NCBI GenBank assembly: GCA_964030475.1
Contig: CAXIPT010000006.1
Location: 133,297 to 197,296 of the forward strand
Direction of reading: 5' to 3'
DNA length: 64,000 nt
From: Tethya wilhelma
Taxonomy: Eukaryota; Porifera; Demospongiae; Tethyida; Tethyidae
Shown here: positions 30,940 through 42,888 of the stretch, piece after piece
Layout: every line of letters starts with the position of its first letter
How positions within the stretch are numbered: the stretch's first letter is position 1
The notes under the pieces: generated by a model
Databases searched by the model: none
Seen by the model: the letters and a program-made list of their open reading frames with translations, nothing else
Told to the model about the DNA's origin: nothing
Program-made: the position numbers and the translations under genes

Positions 30940-32270
30940 GAAATTTGCCTGGGGATTATTGGTAACATGGCTTGTTTTGAAGAAATATGCTTGGAAGGAC
31001 TCAATACCTCACATAATATGTGAGCTAATGATTGCTATTACATGTTGTCATCGTTAATTGTCCTTTAAATAAAGCCTTATTTCCCTTAGAAGATTAATTC
31101 TTGGTTTATTGGAATCGCCTGACTCCAGTATCCTGATACAATCCACCAGGTACAGCTAGCTAGTGTACATACTTACTATAATAAGTTCTTTCTGGCAAAA
31201 TGGTCCAGCAAGTGTATGAAGTCCAATTACACCCATATGTCTAAGAAGCTTCTCTGTTGCTCTACAACATAAAGAACAGCTAATATCATATAGCTAGAAA
31301 TTTTTTGATGAGTATAAATTTCGCTGTTTTCGCAGATCGTTGACAATCCACAAAAATTTTACTCTCAAAATTTTCGGGATCATATTGCAATATATATGGG
31401 TGGGGTTACACGATCCTCAAAATAAAATTGCGAAAAGTTTAGCAATCACCTTTGCATGAAAATTTTACTCTTTGAAAATTTCTAGCTCTATGGTAGTAGA
31501 TCTTCTGAGATAAAGACACTGCATTACAAACCTTGATTTCTGGTTGTCAAAAATTATGATAATATAAACTCCAAGAAGAGGACAACAGAAACAAGCCAGT
31601 TTCCTTTTTTTTGGTGCTCGTATATAATTATGTCGATCTTATTCTGAGAATCAAGTGACTGATTGATGCACTCAAACATGCTATGTTTAAAGTTTGATGT
31701 CATTTCATGCTCCCTAGCTGTTCATTGAAATGGCCCTGCCAAGAGCAGCTATAGGAAGTGTGGAAATGAGGATTAATAACTTTCGCCACTAGCTCTTTCC
31801 TATTTTGATTAGTTTTGTGATTTGTAAATTTAATGCCAAACTCCTTTCTCCCTTGCTCGGTCTGTAATATCTGCCAGTAAGGTTGTTTGTTGACGTCTTG
31901 AACTGCATCACATGTTCCATACCATGCATATAGGTTGATCTATACTTGTCTCTCCTGTGACAAGCTATGGGACAGGTGGCACTATGAAATCCTACACAAT
32001 CCTCTAGTGTTTCCTGTTATCCTCTTTATACTGGAATCATCGCAGAATGGTTTGACATAAATAATTATTGTAACAGTTATGTTGTACATGTAGCTAAATA
32101 CTTTATAAGAGTACAGTGCACAGTGCACGTGGTTGCTAACGATAGCTTTGATCTGTCGTTCCTCGTTTTATCTATTGAATTCGATGTAGTAACTGCAGCA
32201 TCCAGTTAACAAATCCTATATGTGCAACTCTTAATATTTAATTTTGTGAATCATAATTATGACAAACTCT

Positions 32271-32309
<39 letters not shown>

Positions 32310-33088
32310 TCTCTTGATTGCAGTACAATGTGAAGAAATGATTTGTCCTCATATACTGCACTTCCTAAAGAATCTAGAGCATGTTGAGCACCACTTGCAC
32401 CCATTCATGGCCACTGCCTCTCTTTTGGAGACATTACTCAATCACTCTACAACCAAATACATCAAAGATTATCTCTCAGGTACTGATCAGAACTAATTAT
32501 TCTACCCTGTCATTGTTTTTGACCATGCAGTGTCCAGGTTTCTATAATCCACCTATGTACATACCCATCATGTATCACTAATCAAGATGGCAATGATCAT
32601 GATTGTCAGTGCATGGATTATAGCAATCAGAAAAGACTGCTCTAACTTTAAGTCTTAGGGCCCATGGCCTTGTCTTGTGCACATACTGCACCCATCACCT
32701 TTTTAATGTGACTTTACATAGGCATGTGAGTTGATACTCTGACTTCTAGTAGGCAAATTTATACATAAGTGAAATGATTAGGTAGGTGAAAGCTTATAAG
32801 ATTACTAACAAGCCAAAGAAGATTATTAGCTTTAAACTTTTTCAGGTTGTGTTAAGTAACACTAATCACAATGTGGACTATTATAGGGCTGGCATGGTGT
32901 CCCAAGCAAATAACAATATTGCATGCTTAATCTTCACTAGATTACTCCTTTTTTTTTTTACAGATTCTACACTTCATAGACTTTTACAGTGTATACTCAA
33001 AGATGTAAATCAAGTGTCACCAAGGACAGAGGAATTTTATTCAAAACTACTTGAATGCCTCCAAAAACTTGTCAAAATTCATGATTAA
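30940..33088 (+). CDS. SAAL1: SAAL1-like armadillo-type protein, C-terminal 178 residues (N terminus not found)
   Basis: A host gene. Exons 30940-31019, 31090-31149, 31934-32049, 32324-32479 and 32964-33088 all have GT/AG borders. Their lengths (80, 60, 116, 156, 125) keep one open frame of 537 bases ending in TAA. The first exon reads EICLGIIGNMACFEEICLEG, nearly the same as the signature of vertebrate SAAL1 (serum amyloid A-like 1). The next parts, ILIQSTRLIYTCLSC and FPVILFILESSQN, follow the same order as in SAAL1 (ETSRLLLTCLS, ICFIMSSSTN). The C-terminal helices (CPHILHFLKNLEHV, LHRLLQCILKDVNQ) are shorter than in vertebrates. SAAL1 is a helical-repeat protein linked to cell proliferation. 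Two introns contain a MITE or microsatellites. The N-terminal exons should lie upstream, where the EnSpm element now sits. Confidence 0.65.
31294..31485. repeat. MITE in a SAAL1-like intron
   Basis: Ends CTAGAAATTTTTTGATGAGT and, reverse complemented, CTAGAAATTTTCAAAGAGTA, both followed by AAAATTT-like sequence. 192 bp, non-coding. It lies in the intron between 31149 and 31934. Confidence 0.65.
32273..32306. repeat. (AC)n microsatellite
   Basis: About 17 AC units ending 17 bases before the splice acceptor of the exon at 32324. Confidence 0.9.
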
Positions 33089-34107
33089 CATTTTTAAGTA
33101 AAACATACAAGCTAATTATTATTTTTATGTACCAAGCACGCTGCATAATCATTAATTGCTCCTGACATACCGTAGACTCAAACCAGGCACTTTCCTGGTG
33201 TAGTCTTGATTTCTACAATGGTTTTTGGAAGCGACATGCAAAGAAATATCTGCTTTCATGTATAAATCACTCACCAAATCCACAGCTGTAGGCCTGCTTG
33301 CACCTTAAGCAGCCGGCTAGTGTATTATGTAAATGTCAGGAACAACTATATATAATGCATTATTGTGATTGTGATCTCTCATCATCAGTGACATTAAATT
33401 AGATTCTAACACAAAATTTAGCAGCCCCCACAATGGATTCAACAAAGATTCGGGTACAATTATACATACAGCATTATTAATTGTTCTGAGTATATATCGG
33501 TATATAGGACCAGCACTGAAAATAAGAGTGGACACTATGAATTAAAATTATACTTTTACCTTGAAAACTTTGCCAGTCCACGAAAATGCTAAGAACGATT
33601 GAATATTCCTTCTTCACAGATTTAAATATCCCTTAATTATTACCATAGCAACCAATCAGATGTACACGTATGCAGTTGTATACATTATGACGTCACCATA
33701 ATTATTCAGATTAAGTGCACAATAATTAGAGTGCATGCACCAACATAGCAATGAGTGCTTATTTTCTGTCTGATTTGTATCTTGAACAAAAGAAAATAAT
33801 TATATTTTTCTTGGTGCACATATATAGTTAGAAAACCACATCTCTGAGGGAGGCTCTAAACATGTAGGTTTTATAGCTGTCTTTCTGTGAGCCTCAGAGT
33901 TTATAAGCGTGAACATTTTGTATGCGGATAAAACAATTAAAGCAACTATATAGGCTAACATTATAATATTATTTTATGCAATGCACTCTGTATAATTATA
34001 GTTCGATCATTAGAATTCAGTCACTGTAGTATAGTGGTGTGGAAATTAAAATTATAATCATTATACTCACTAATCTATCTGCTATATACTGACACCACTT
34101 TAGAGTC
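33089..34107. other. no gene seen
   Basis: AT-rich intergenic sequence downstream of the SAAL1-like gene. The two neighbouring genes are convergent, so this includes their 3' ends. Open frames here are short and lack splice context. Confidence 0.5.
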
Positions 34108-34990
34108 TCAAGCCACTGCATGTATGCAGTATAGTTCATTACTAGTCCAGCTAGGGGTTTGCTTCCAACGCAGCTCTACATATGCTTTCACAAGATTGTT
34201 TGCACTTGTATGAATGACAGGAATTAGAGTACTAGGAAATAGGCGCACAGAACTGTTGCCAGCTAAAGACCCAAGTGCACTGGTTTTGTTTCCAATATCT
34301 TTCAATGTAGTCTGCTTTCCGTCAACACTGCCTTTCAGTATGGCCACTTGTGCTATCATGCTATTGAAACTAATGATGTTGTCACCAATATTCCTGCGCT
34401 GTTCTTCAAACTTATCCTCAAGTTCTGGAATAGTCTTTGCTTCAGTTATACCTATTGCTATAGGTCCTCCAACAGTGAAGGCAAGTGGGGCGAGAGGGCC
34501 TAACAGGATAGCTATAGCAGCTGTTATTCCATATGCTTTTGCTCGTTCTTCCCTCTGTTCGGCCTCCTTTTCTGAAATGATAATTATTTTCTTGTACACC
34601 TTTCAATGTGGTAACAATGTCATCAAGGGTCTGCTTGTTATCAGCAAGCCTTCTACTAGCATCGGCTAGTAACTTTTGTTGCTTCTTCCACTTCTGAATC
34701 AGATGCATTGTCGTTTGCAGACTCTGAAAAGACTGTACATGCGGTAAACATTTTCTCAGAAGATTGGCCTGGGTTACCTTTATCAAGAATTTTAGCTATA
34801 ATTGAGGCTTGATCTTCAATTTTCGCGACTATTATACGAGCCTTGCTTGCACCATCCTTTACTTTGTTATAAGCTACATTTAGTTCATTTTTAGCTTCTT
34901 TTGTTCAGGATTGAGGTACTGGTTCAGGTCCTTCAAAACTTTGTAAGTATATTGAAGTTTTTCACTATATTCTGTCCATATGTGTGAGTC
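34108..34990 (-). pseudogene. helical protein with a hydrophobic hairpin, resembling alpha-pore-forming (HBL/ClyA-like) folds
   Basis: Minus-strand frames from about 34990 to 34108 read as one mainly helical protein: YSEKLQYTYKVLKDLNQYLN, then ELNVAYNKVKDGASKARIIV, KIEDQASIIAKIL, SFQSLQTTMHLIQKWKKQQK, LADASRRLADNKQTLDDIV, SEKEAEQREERAKAYGITAA, a glycine-containing hydrophobic hairpin (IAILLGPLAPLAFTVGG), and a long amphipathic C-terminal region with IGDNIISFNSMIAQVAILK. A long helix, a hydrophobic hairpin and a returning helix is the layout of HBL/ClyA-type proteins, which bacteria use as pore formers and which also occur in animals. A pore-forming role is only inferred from layout. Frameshifts near 34900, 34770 and 34610 may be short introns or real damage. 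Confidence 0.4.
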
Positions 34991-35686
34991 TGTTTGTCTG
35001 TGTAAAAAAAAAAGTAAGCAAAGGTAAGCATTAGAGTATTAGAGTAACTCCAGTATTCCTTACCTCAGTTCCAATGGGTTATATACGTGTCACAATGAAA
35101 TAATGGTCACTCTTGTTGCCAAGCTGTTTGGTCGTATCCAGAGCTGGTATCTGTGACAACCCACCATAGCAACCAGGAGAGAGGACACAAACAAGCCCCT
35201 TCATATCGTAACAAACGAGCAATCATTCCTTTGAAAATCTGCAAGTACACAATAAAAACCTTTAATCTTAAAAAATTTTAAACAAGAACATATATACAGG
35301 AAATTAACATGCTCCTTCACGTAGCCGCAAGCAACTACGTGAAGGGAGTGTAGCGCAGGCTGTTTTGGGCCAAGAAAGGCGGGTGCTAGGCAGGGTACCG
35401 GAGGGATAATTCTCATGCAGTGGCCATGGTGCCAGGGATTGTCAGAGTTGGCCAAGATGCCATGTTACCAGTGCCACGATGCACTCCACTGGGCTTGCCC
35501 CACCTGATCAGCGGTCATGTTACTCTGCCATGATGCAGCATGGTACCCCCCAGGTTTACACCCCACCTAGGCACCCACAACATGGAGAAAAAAATTATAG
35601 GTAAAGGGGGCTTTGGGCGGGATGGGTGAGAAAAATGACAGGCTATTGACAAGAAACAGACTCACTGGCAAAATACACGTAGAGAG
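34991..35686. other. no gene seen
   Basis: Upstream side of the minus-strand helical gene. GC content rises near 35330-35530. No supported reading frame. Confidence 0.45.
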
Positions 35687-35871
35687 GGGTGAACTGAAAA
35701 CATGGCCTACTGGACTTTGGCCTTTGGCCTTTGGCCTATGGCCTTATCTTGTATGGCTTTATGGCCGTATACGTGGCTTTATGGCCCTATCCATAAAAGG
35801 AAAAGTCATTGATAGAGATAGGGCCATAAAGCCATGGATTAAGGCCATAGGCCACATTTTCAGTTCACCCC
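35687..35871. mobile_element. 185-bp hAT-type MITE with target duplication
   Basis: Ends GGGTGAACTGAAAACATGGC and, reverse complemented, GGGGTGAACTGAAAATGTGG. Flanked by GTAGAGAG at 35679-35686 and 35872-35879 (8 bp, as for hAT). Inside is a run of GGCC-containing units (TTTGGCCTTTGGCC, TTTATGGCC). Confidence 0.8.
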
Positions 35872-36026
35872 GTAGAGAGAACGCACCTGACTATTGCGCA
35901 TGCGTAGTGACCACGTGGTTTACCTAAGTACTGACCTCTGACCCAAGGCAGACAATTAGACCAGTCCCATGTTAACTGAGGTTTACTACCATAAACCACC
36001 ATCTAAATCTCATCAATAGTTAAGAA

Positions 36027-36183
36027 ACAGGAAGTTTAATAGCTAGTTACTAAGGGCCACACCCCTTACTAGATCCACTCATTACAAATTAAAGTTTGAA
36101 TAGCTGATAACAGGAAGTAAAATCTAATCACTAGTTTATAAAACAGGAAGTAAATTATCATTAATAGTTGTGAAACAGGAAGT
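36027..36183. repeat. four ACAGGAAGT motifs in 157 bp
   Basis: ACAGGAAGT occurs at about 36027, 36110, 36143 and 36175, always on the plus strand and mostly followed by TAAA. It matches the core of ETS-family transcription-factor sites. The spacing is irregular, so this could be regulatory or a decayed tandem repeat (each unit also has 'taatagttg/taatcactag'). Confidence 0.5.
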
Positions 36184-36734
36184 AAATAGCTCACCCTATC
36201 CATTCCAGTCTGGCCCTATAGGAGAGGGGCAGTGTGTGGGGAGGGTGGAGCTGTTTACGACGACCCACGTCCAACACCCAGAGAGACAGGTTGAACAGGT
36301 TATCAGTACCTGCATGGGAAACATTGCACATGTACACCAATATTGCCACATGATACAATGTCACTTAAATACATACTGATATGGTACACACAAAATACAT
36401 AATTTCAACGGTACACTCACTCATATTATTGGTGATAAACATTAGCCTGAATTCTAAATAAAGTACACCTATTTGATCATTTGCCTACAACAGTGTTTTG
36501 TCTTTCTTTAAAATACACCAGAAAAAAAGCTTTAAACATGCATGCACATAAAATTTTCACATGAAGAAACAAAGAATAAAAAACCCACACTGTACAGCTT
36601 GAAATCCAGTTAATTGTACTTTACAAAACTTACTGCTGCTTTTGATAAAACTATCCTCAACAACCAGTCAACTACTAGTGCTGCTACTTCATCGGATGTA
36701 ACTTCAAAGAAACAGCATCTCTTACATGGTCCAC
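36184..36734. other. no gene seen
   Basis: Sequence before the start of the segmental duplication. No motif-bearing frame and no repeat pair. Confidence 0.45.
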
Positions 36735-36960
36735 TGGTTTGGTAGACCACGGCCTCCCCAGCCAGCCAGTGTTATGACCCTCCCGGGCACGCTCAGTAAG
36801 TCACGTTGAACACCACCCGTTGTGAACATATAAATATCTCTTTTATTGGTTGCTATGGCGATCCAACCGTTACAGATGGCAATGGATTGGGTCGATTCTT
36901 TGGAGGGTAGTGAAAGAGTCCAATCCTTGCAAGAGCTGAAGTGAACACAGCACGGTGAAG

Positions 36961-36966
<6 letters not shown>

Positions 36967-37000
<34 letters not shown>
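36967..37000. repeat. (GT)n microsatellite (unit 1)
   Basis: About 17 GT units; unit 2 has 12 at 51759-51782 in the same place. Confidence 0.95.
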
Positions 37001-37741
37001 AGAATCAACTCATATCATATCAGACATAAATTTACAGCCTTGTACCCAGGCCTTAATTCCTCTAAAACTCTGCATTGTTTTGCTTAAAAATACATTATTG
37101 GAGAACACCAAAAAATTAAAGAAAAAATTGTTGCATGCATCAGAGGGCATGTATAGATGCTGACTTCTTGGAAAACTTAATATGTAGTCACTTTGGTGAC
37201 AGTGATGTAAGAAGTCTAGGTTCCTTTGTGTGTAGTTTTACTAGCCAATATGCACGCCTTAACCACAGGGAACATTTGGCTAATGGATTATTAAAGGACA
37301 TTTCAATGGAAGCCTACAATGCTCATGTACTGTAGCAGACATAATCACATTATACCATGTACTGCTTCCTAGGCCAGAATCCCTGCATGCAGCTGTAAAT
37401 AAATTTTAACTTATAATCATTGATACTTAATAGTAGTATATGGACTCAATACTGAACCAGATTGTCAGTGAGAATTAAATTACATTGGTACTGATGAAAG
37501 TTTAAATTCTCACAATCATAAAGTGACACAGTTATAGCAGCAGCTATACTACCAAGGCAGGCACGCTACACTGAGTCAACAGATTGCGAGGTCGACCACT
37601 TACTTACTGTGGAAGCATTTTTAGAAAACAGGTCCAACCATTGAGAGAAACTCACAACTGATAAGGAACATAACACAGGTATATAATAAGGATAACATTT
37701 TAACATTAACTGGACCAGGTATAACAGTTAATTTAAAATAC

Positions 37742-38136
37742 ACAAGTAGTAAAAATTTTCAAAAACATAAGTTGTGTAGGAATGGGCAGTGCAGTAAAAA
37801 GTATTGGAACAAGGAATGTCTCAATTTCGGCACATGACTACTTCCATTTTTATTATTGTCTCCCTCATATGGATGGCCCTCAGTGTCGTAAATATACAAT
37901 GACTGCACAAAAGTACCTGCTGCATGCATTGGTTCAAATTCCTACTAATCAGTTGGCTACGCAGTGGAGTAAAATATAAGTGACAGGCAACTTAAACTGA
38001 AGAACCAGCCAAGAGTTGGGCATAAAAAATGAAGTAGTCATGTGCCGAAATTGAGACATTCCTTGTTCCAATACTTTTTACTGCACTGCCCATTCCTACA
38101 CGACTTATTTTTTTGAAAATTTTTACTATTTGTTCA
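37742..38136. mobile_element. 395-bp foldback element, full copy
   Basis: Arms of about 100 bp that are almost perfect reverse complements, starting (A)GTAGTAAAAATTTTCAAAAA and including GTGTAGGAATGGGCAGTGCA, AGTATTGGAACAAGGAATGT and AATTTCGGCACATGACTA. The centre is unrelated. It is absent from the matching place in unit 2, so it inserted after the duplication. Related partial copies lie at 50670-50885 and 51205-51495. Confidence 0.8.
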
Positions 38137-38719
38137 TCCACTTTTTTCAACACTACAATGTGGAGACTATCAGAGACTGGTTAGTCCCTACAAAAAGCTT
38201 AAGTAGCAGCTGTATGCACTACATTATGCTAGAGGAGGCTAATGCGCATGAGTATAATAATGCCATGTGGGTTAATGACCTTTGAACTTTACCCACAAAG
38301 ATGGCTGCATTGTAGCACATGAATTTATACACTAAGTTTCAAAGCTCTCTAGTTTTTGTTTAGGCCTGTTTATGGTAAAAACGAGTATCAAGGAATGTAG
38401 TACCTATGAGAAGAACTTACTCTGTACTGTCAAAGTTGGCTCAACACATTCTGGTTCTCTGGAAATCCTTTTCAAGTAAGTCAGTTAGGAAGTAAGTACG
38501 TTAGCAGAACAAAAATGGCACTATGGTGGCTTCCCACTAGCGCTCTCTACGAGTGCTGAGGAAAGTTTTTGTGAGATTTAGACCTTGCATGCAGTTGGTA
38601 ATCTGTCAGTGAGAGCCTTTGAGCAACGTTGAAGGCTTAATTTTGTTTGACTAGATTTTTATAGTGAGCAACATTTGTATTGTGTCTATGGGACAGTCGA
38701 CCCATTCCTACTATACGTA
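38137..38719. other. no gene seen
   Basis: Unit-1 sequence without recognised repeats, genes or a clear unit-2 counterpart. Confidence 0.4.
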
Positions 38720-38728
38720 CTACCGTAC

Positions 38729-39808
38729 GCTAATTTTTATCTGACGCACCCTTTTGGGACTTAAAAATTTTTTTTGGGTAGAATTCTTAGGAAAAGATCG
38801 TCACAATAAAATAGTGTTTGCAGTGTCCATCTGCTGATATAAAAATAGAGATACCGGCGGCTATAGAATCTGATCCTGCTCCATGCACTCATGCATGCAG
38901 TGCATCCTAGCTAGACTAGCTAGCTAGCTATATAGTCTCAGCCTGTGACTTTGAGCGGTTTCACTTTGCCCATTAGCATTGCTTTACTGTGTCAGTTTCG
39001 TGTGTGCCTGCTTTAATTTTCTACATAATGACTATAATAGCTGAATTGTATAATATCTATGAATATACAGTGATCCAATGCTTGCAATTGAATGCGGCAT
39101 ACTTGCTATATAGTGACTCAGCACGACAAAGCTGTGAAGTTTAAGTCATAGCCGGCTCGCTTGAGTGACATAAAGAGTCAGACGACTCTGATGAGCCTGA
39201 AATAACTTTTCTGATGTAACAAGTTTTACTGAGCTGCATGCCTTATTCAGCCTACTAGGATACTGATCAATGTAAACTTTTGAACTAAAATCACATCTGA
39301 TTCAAGATAGTGGCTCAAAAGAGATCAACAGTGTCTGTGGAGATCGAACTTCTGCACTGAGAGGCCCATGATCGATCAAGTTCAGACTGTTGCAATACTT
39401 TATGAGTTTATTGCATTTGCTTTCAAAGGCAGTCTTTGGCAGACTGTGTTAGCTATAGCTAATATAATTTATAGCAGTGATAGTCAAGCTTGCATGCAAG
39501 CTACTACTACCTCTGTGTGTCAAACTGTACTAGGCCTACACTTGCTACTACAGCTAGCTAGTCTAGCTATATAAGATGCTGCTCAACTCATGCATGAGTT
39601 GAGCAGTCTGGATCTGTAGCTGTCTATCTCTTTATGATTTATATCTGCAGATGGACAGTAATAGTCATAGACATATAGATAGACTGGAATAGTCAAAATT
39701 AAATTTCAAGCTCTAAAACCTATTTTATTGTGACGATCGACCTTTTCCCAGGAATTACCGTGAAAAAAATTTCTAAGTCTCAAAAGGGTGCGTCAGATAA
39801 AAATTAGC
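38729..39808. mobile_element. 1,080-bp non-autonomous element with 95-bp TIRs and a 9-bp duplication (MULE-type)
   Basis: Starts GCTAATTTTTATCTGACGCA; the reverse complement of the right end starts the same way, and the arms stay similar for about 95 bp (to ATCGTCACAATAAAATAG). CTACCGTAC flanks both sides (38720-38728 and 39809-39817). Long TIRs with a 9-bp duplication indicate mobilisation by a MULE. No coding capacity. Its ends differ from those of the MULE at 8357, so a different MULE family moved it. Confidence 0.85.
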
Positions 39809-39922
39809 CTACCGTACATATGATACAACTACAGATTGCTATAATATCTGTATCAGTGTCATTAAGGCATTGTTTTAATTAGATTTTAAATCTGTATTTT
39901 AACAGTCCAAAGGTACTATAGG

Positions 39923-40278
39923 TAGCGATGTCAGACCTCTACAAATTCACCCGTTTTTCCGCAGAGTTTTTCTAAGTAATATGTAAATGTTCAAGTATCT
40001 GACGATAGTTATCCACGAGCGCTATCCAATGGTGCTTGTTACACGATCATACATAAAACTGTTGCAAAGCCACGCCCACCCAAAAATTTTCAATAGAAAC
40101 TTCCATACATACAATTATTGAGCTAGCGGTGATTCCGCGCAACCAATTTGCACGGTTTAGGTGTCAGCAGATAGCTCATTCATTGTCCCGTCCAACACAA
40201 TTTATTTCATGAGCGTACTTCAAGCACGAGTCGAGATATTTTTGATATACTAAACGTCTTCGGAGGTCTGATATCGCT
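39923..40278. mobile_element. 356-bp hAT-type MITE with target duplication
   Basis: ACTATAGG flanks both ends (39915-39922, 40279-40286). TIRs are TAGCGATGTCAGACCTC and, reverse complemented, AGCGATATCAGACCTC. Unit 2 has the empty site (CCAAAGGTACTAGGTTACAGG near 52642), so it inserted after the duplication or was lost from unit 2. Confidence 0.85.
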
Positions 40279-41346
40279 ACTATAGGTTACAGGTTAGAAT
40301 TTCACAAAACCATGTTAGGCTGGCACTGAGTCGTGGAATAATCTGCTCGGTGGTGGATCTAGCAGCCGAAACGCACGTGTCAGTGGCAACGCTTAGAATT
40401 CGAGATTTATTTTCTCATTAATATATTCATGAGCAGGCGCACTGCTTACTGTGCAATTTCGTATTCTTTTTTTTTTTCTGTTGACGATCTTTGCCAGCAA
40501 CTTTCAGTTAGATCTCCGTATTGAGTGGATGACTAGCTAGATGTAGGTAAGGTACAAAGCAGCTAAAAATACACCTACCACAAAAGTAACTATTTCAGAT
40601 CATCTAGGTAGCTTCCTTTGGGCATGGAACATTTGCGTTTCATAGACATACAAAAGATAAATTCAATTCCATTCACACAATTTTGGTCTGAAGTTACTTC
40701 AGTGCTAGTAAGTTTTGTGTCCGGGGTACAGCAGCTGAGCAGTCCTTGAAACAAAATCATGTCACTGATGATGCCATATTTGGCCTCCAGTACTGAGCGT
40801 ACTAACATAACACAAACTAATTTTGATAAAAATGGATTGCAAACACCTCATTAGAGGGGTAAAACATGATAACTACCACATGGGTATCAAAAAAATTACT
40901 TAATACACTAACAATGTTGGTAACCACAGAAAAATTGAAGCTGTCACACATCACGACTGAATACAGTTAATACTTGAATTACAGAGGGTAACATATAGTA
41001 AAATACTCCTCCTGAAGAAAGTGGTAGGACTATTTGTGAGCAGGTAAGTCGTAAAGTTGACTAGGACCATTCTCTACAGTAGGGAAGAATAAAAGAAATT
41101 GTCAATTTCACACAAAAGGTTACACTAGTACATAGGGTAGGTGTAAAGGTGGATGTGGATATAAGACAGGTAAAAGTACTGTGTGATCCTGCTTGCCAGT
41201 GTAAAAGTATACAAAATAAGTCTTAACTGCTTCATACCAAGTCTCTAGTATTCCAGAATTGGTACGTTGATTGACAAAATGTTACAGTTGATCGGGCAAC
41301 ATGTCTACGTAGTAAATAACTTACAAAAGTGGATACAGAGGGCATT

Positions 41347-42254
41347 TGTGACCTGTCAAGCGAAAACCTGACGTTTGGGAAATTATTGTTTTTCGAGTAA
41401 AGTGCGGTTTTAGTTTAATTCGCGTTTTTGCGCGAAAAATATTTTACTGCACGGATGGGTTGCGCTACATTTCAGCATGCTCCACGCAAAATTTGAGGGG
41501 TGGAGCTGCTTCAGTTGCAAAGATATAGACGGTAATACCAGCCTAGTTCTTTTCTATTTAGTTGCTAACACGGAGAACAGTTGCTATGCTGTGCAACAGA
41601 CCGTAGCGAATATTAATGAGCTAGGCAGCTGCTGTTGAAAATGAATTATTGTTCAGTGTAATTTCTGCTTTATAGGCTTTTGTTTACAGAATTTTGGTAC
41701 AGCACATGCACAGAGAGATCAGCTAAAGCTTCTGATATACTTGCCTAATTCAAGCGCCCACATAGAGCAGCTTTCTGCTCGTGGGTGTTGCCTCACCCTG
41801 TACGCGATCGCAAACAGGTTATTCTGAGGCTTTTCTTAGTTCCTAGAACTTACTCTACCTAGAATCTACCACTTTACTAGCAAGCGCTTACCTCCACGAG
41901 TCCAGTAGCCTTCTCCTGGGTCTTCTTTCCTAGCTACTCGCTTCTCACTAAATAATTAAACTGGCCACGTGGCTGTTTGTGGTAATATTCAGCATGTACT
42001 GTACATGATCTAATTAAGATACGGAGAGTAGACGGACCGACCATAGTTTACCTAGCAACAACTTTATAACAGTTTTTCTAGGAAGCCACGAGTGGAGGCA
42101 GGGCTGCTTGCAAGAGCTATATCTGGAAAACTACTATAGCTATGCGCATCAAATTTTGATATGCGCTTCCTGAGAAGGCCTAGATATACGTGGAATAGCT
42201 AACTCAAAATTCGCGGAAATTCCCAAACGTCAGGTTTTCGCTTGACAGGTCACA
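41347..42254. mobile_element. element A', intact 908-bp copy of the A family
   Basis: Perfect 35-bp inverted ends beginning TGTGACCTGTCAAGCGAAAA. Collinear with the two halves of element A at 8141-8356 and 16702-17393, with the MULE insertion site empty (CTATTTAGTTGCTAACACGG at about 41557). Flanks are TT on both sides rather than TA. No open frame; contains GCGCGAAA and paired GCGCTT motifs. Confidence 0.85.
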
Positions 42255-42888
42255 TTTTATGATGTTAAATGAACTTACAGGCATATATTTGTGTATAAGA
42301 GTTATCAAAGTGAATCACTTCTGTGCTACTTTTACAAAACTACACTCATCTATGCACAAAGCAAACAGTGAAATCGAAACATACAAGGCTATACTGGTGG
42401 AACATTTGCGTTTCATAAACAATCAAAGCTTATGATTCAAACACGAATGACTACAATAATAGTACAACACAATTTACAACTTTTACCTGTGTCCGTCCTT
42501 TACTTTTGTAACAAGAGGCTGTTGAGCTTGAGGCAGCTGTACGCCATTTTTTAGTTCAAACAAAGCAAGGGAACAGCAACACGCAAATACTGTTCATTGT
42601 GACAGAAAACTATTCACATTTTACAATTTCAATCTTTCATAGACTTCTCTACACTGACAGTTCTCTTCGTGAGCACCAACTCAACCAAAAAGACGGTTGC
42701 AAACACTTGGCCTCTTCTGGGCAGCCATTGTTGTGAAGTGCTGACACGCCCCTTCCGTTATTATCTCATGGAAAATAAATTTTGCGCGAAAATTACACGT
42801 GCATTTCGGCTGCTAGGATTTTGAAAAGGGGGTTTCAAATGAATGCGCGCGAAGCGCGCGGAATTTTCTGCTTGGCCACGCCCACTTC

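Noticed and set aside
35613..35927. A 104-codon frame spanning a MITE
   Set aside because: Most of it is the GGCC-rich interior of the MITE at 35687-35871.
40590..40808. A 72-codon minus-strand frame in the 3.5-kb insertion as a gene exon
   Set aside because: No recognised motif, uncertain acceptor and no joined exons; it lies in a non-coding element.
42480..42735. A possible minus-strand first exon (MAAQKRPSVCNRLFG)
   Set aside because: The frame closes after 15 codons and no following exon with a matching phase was found.
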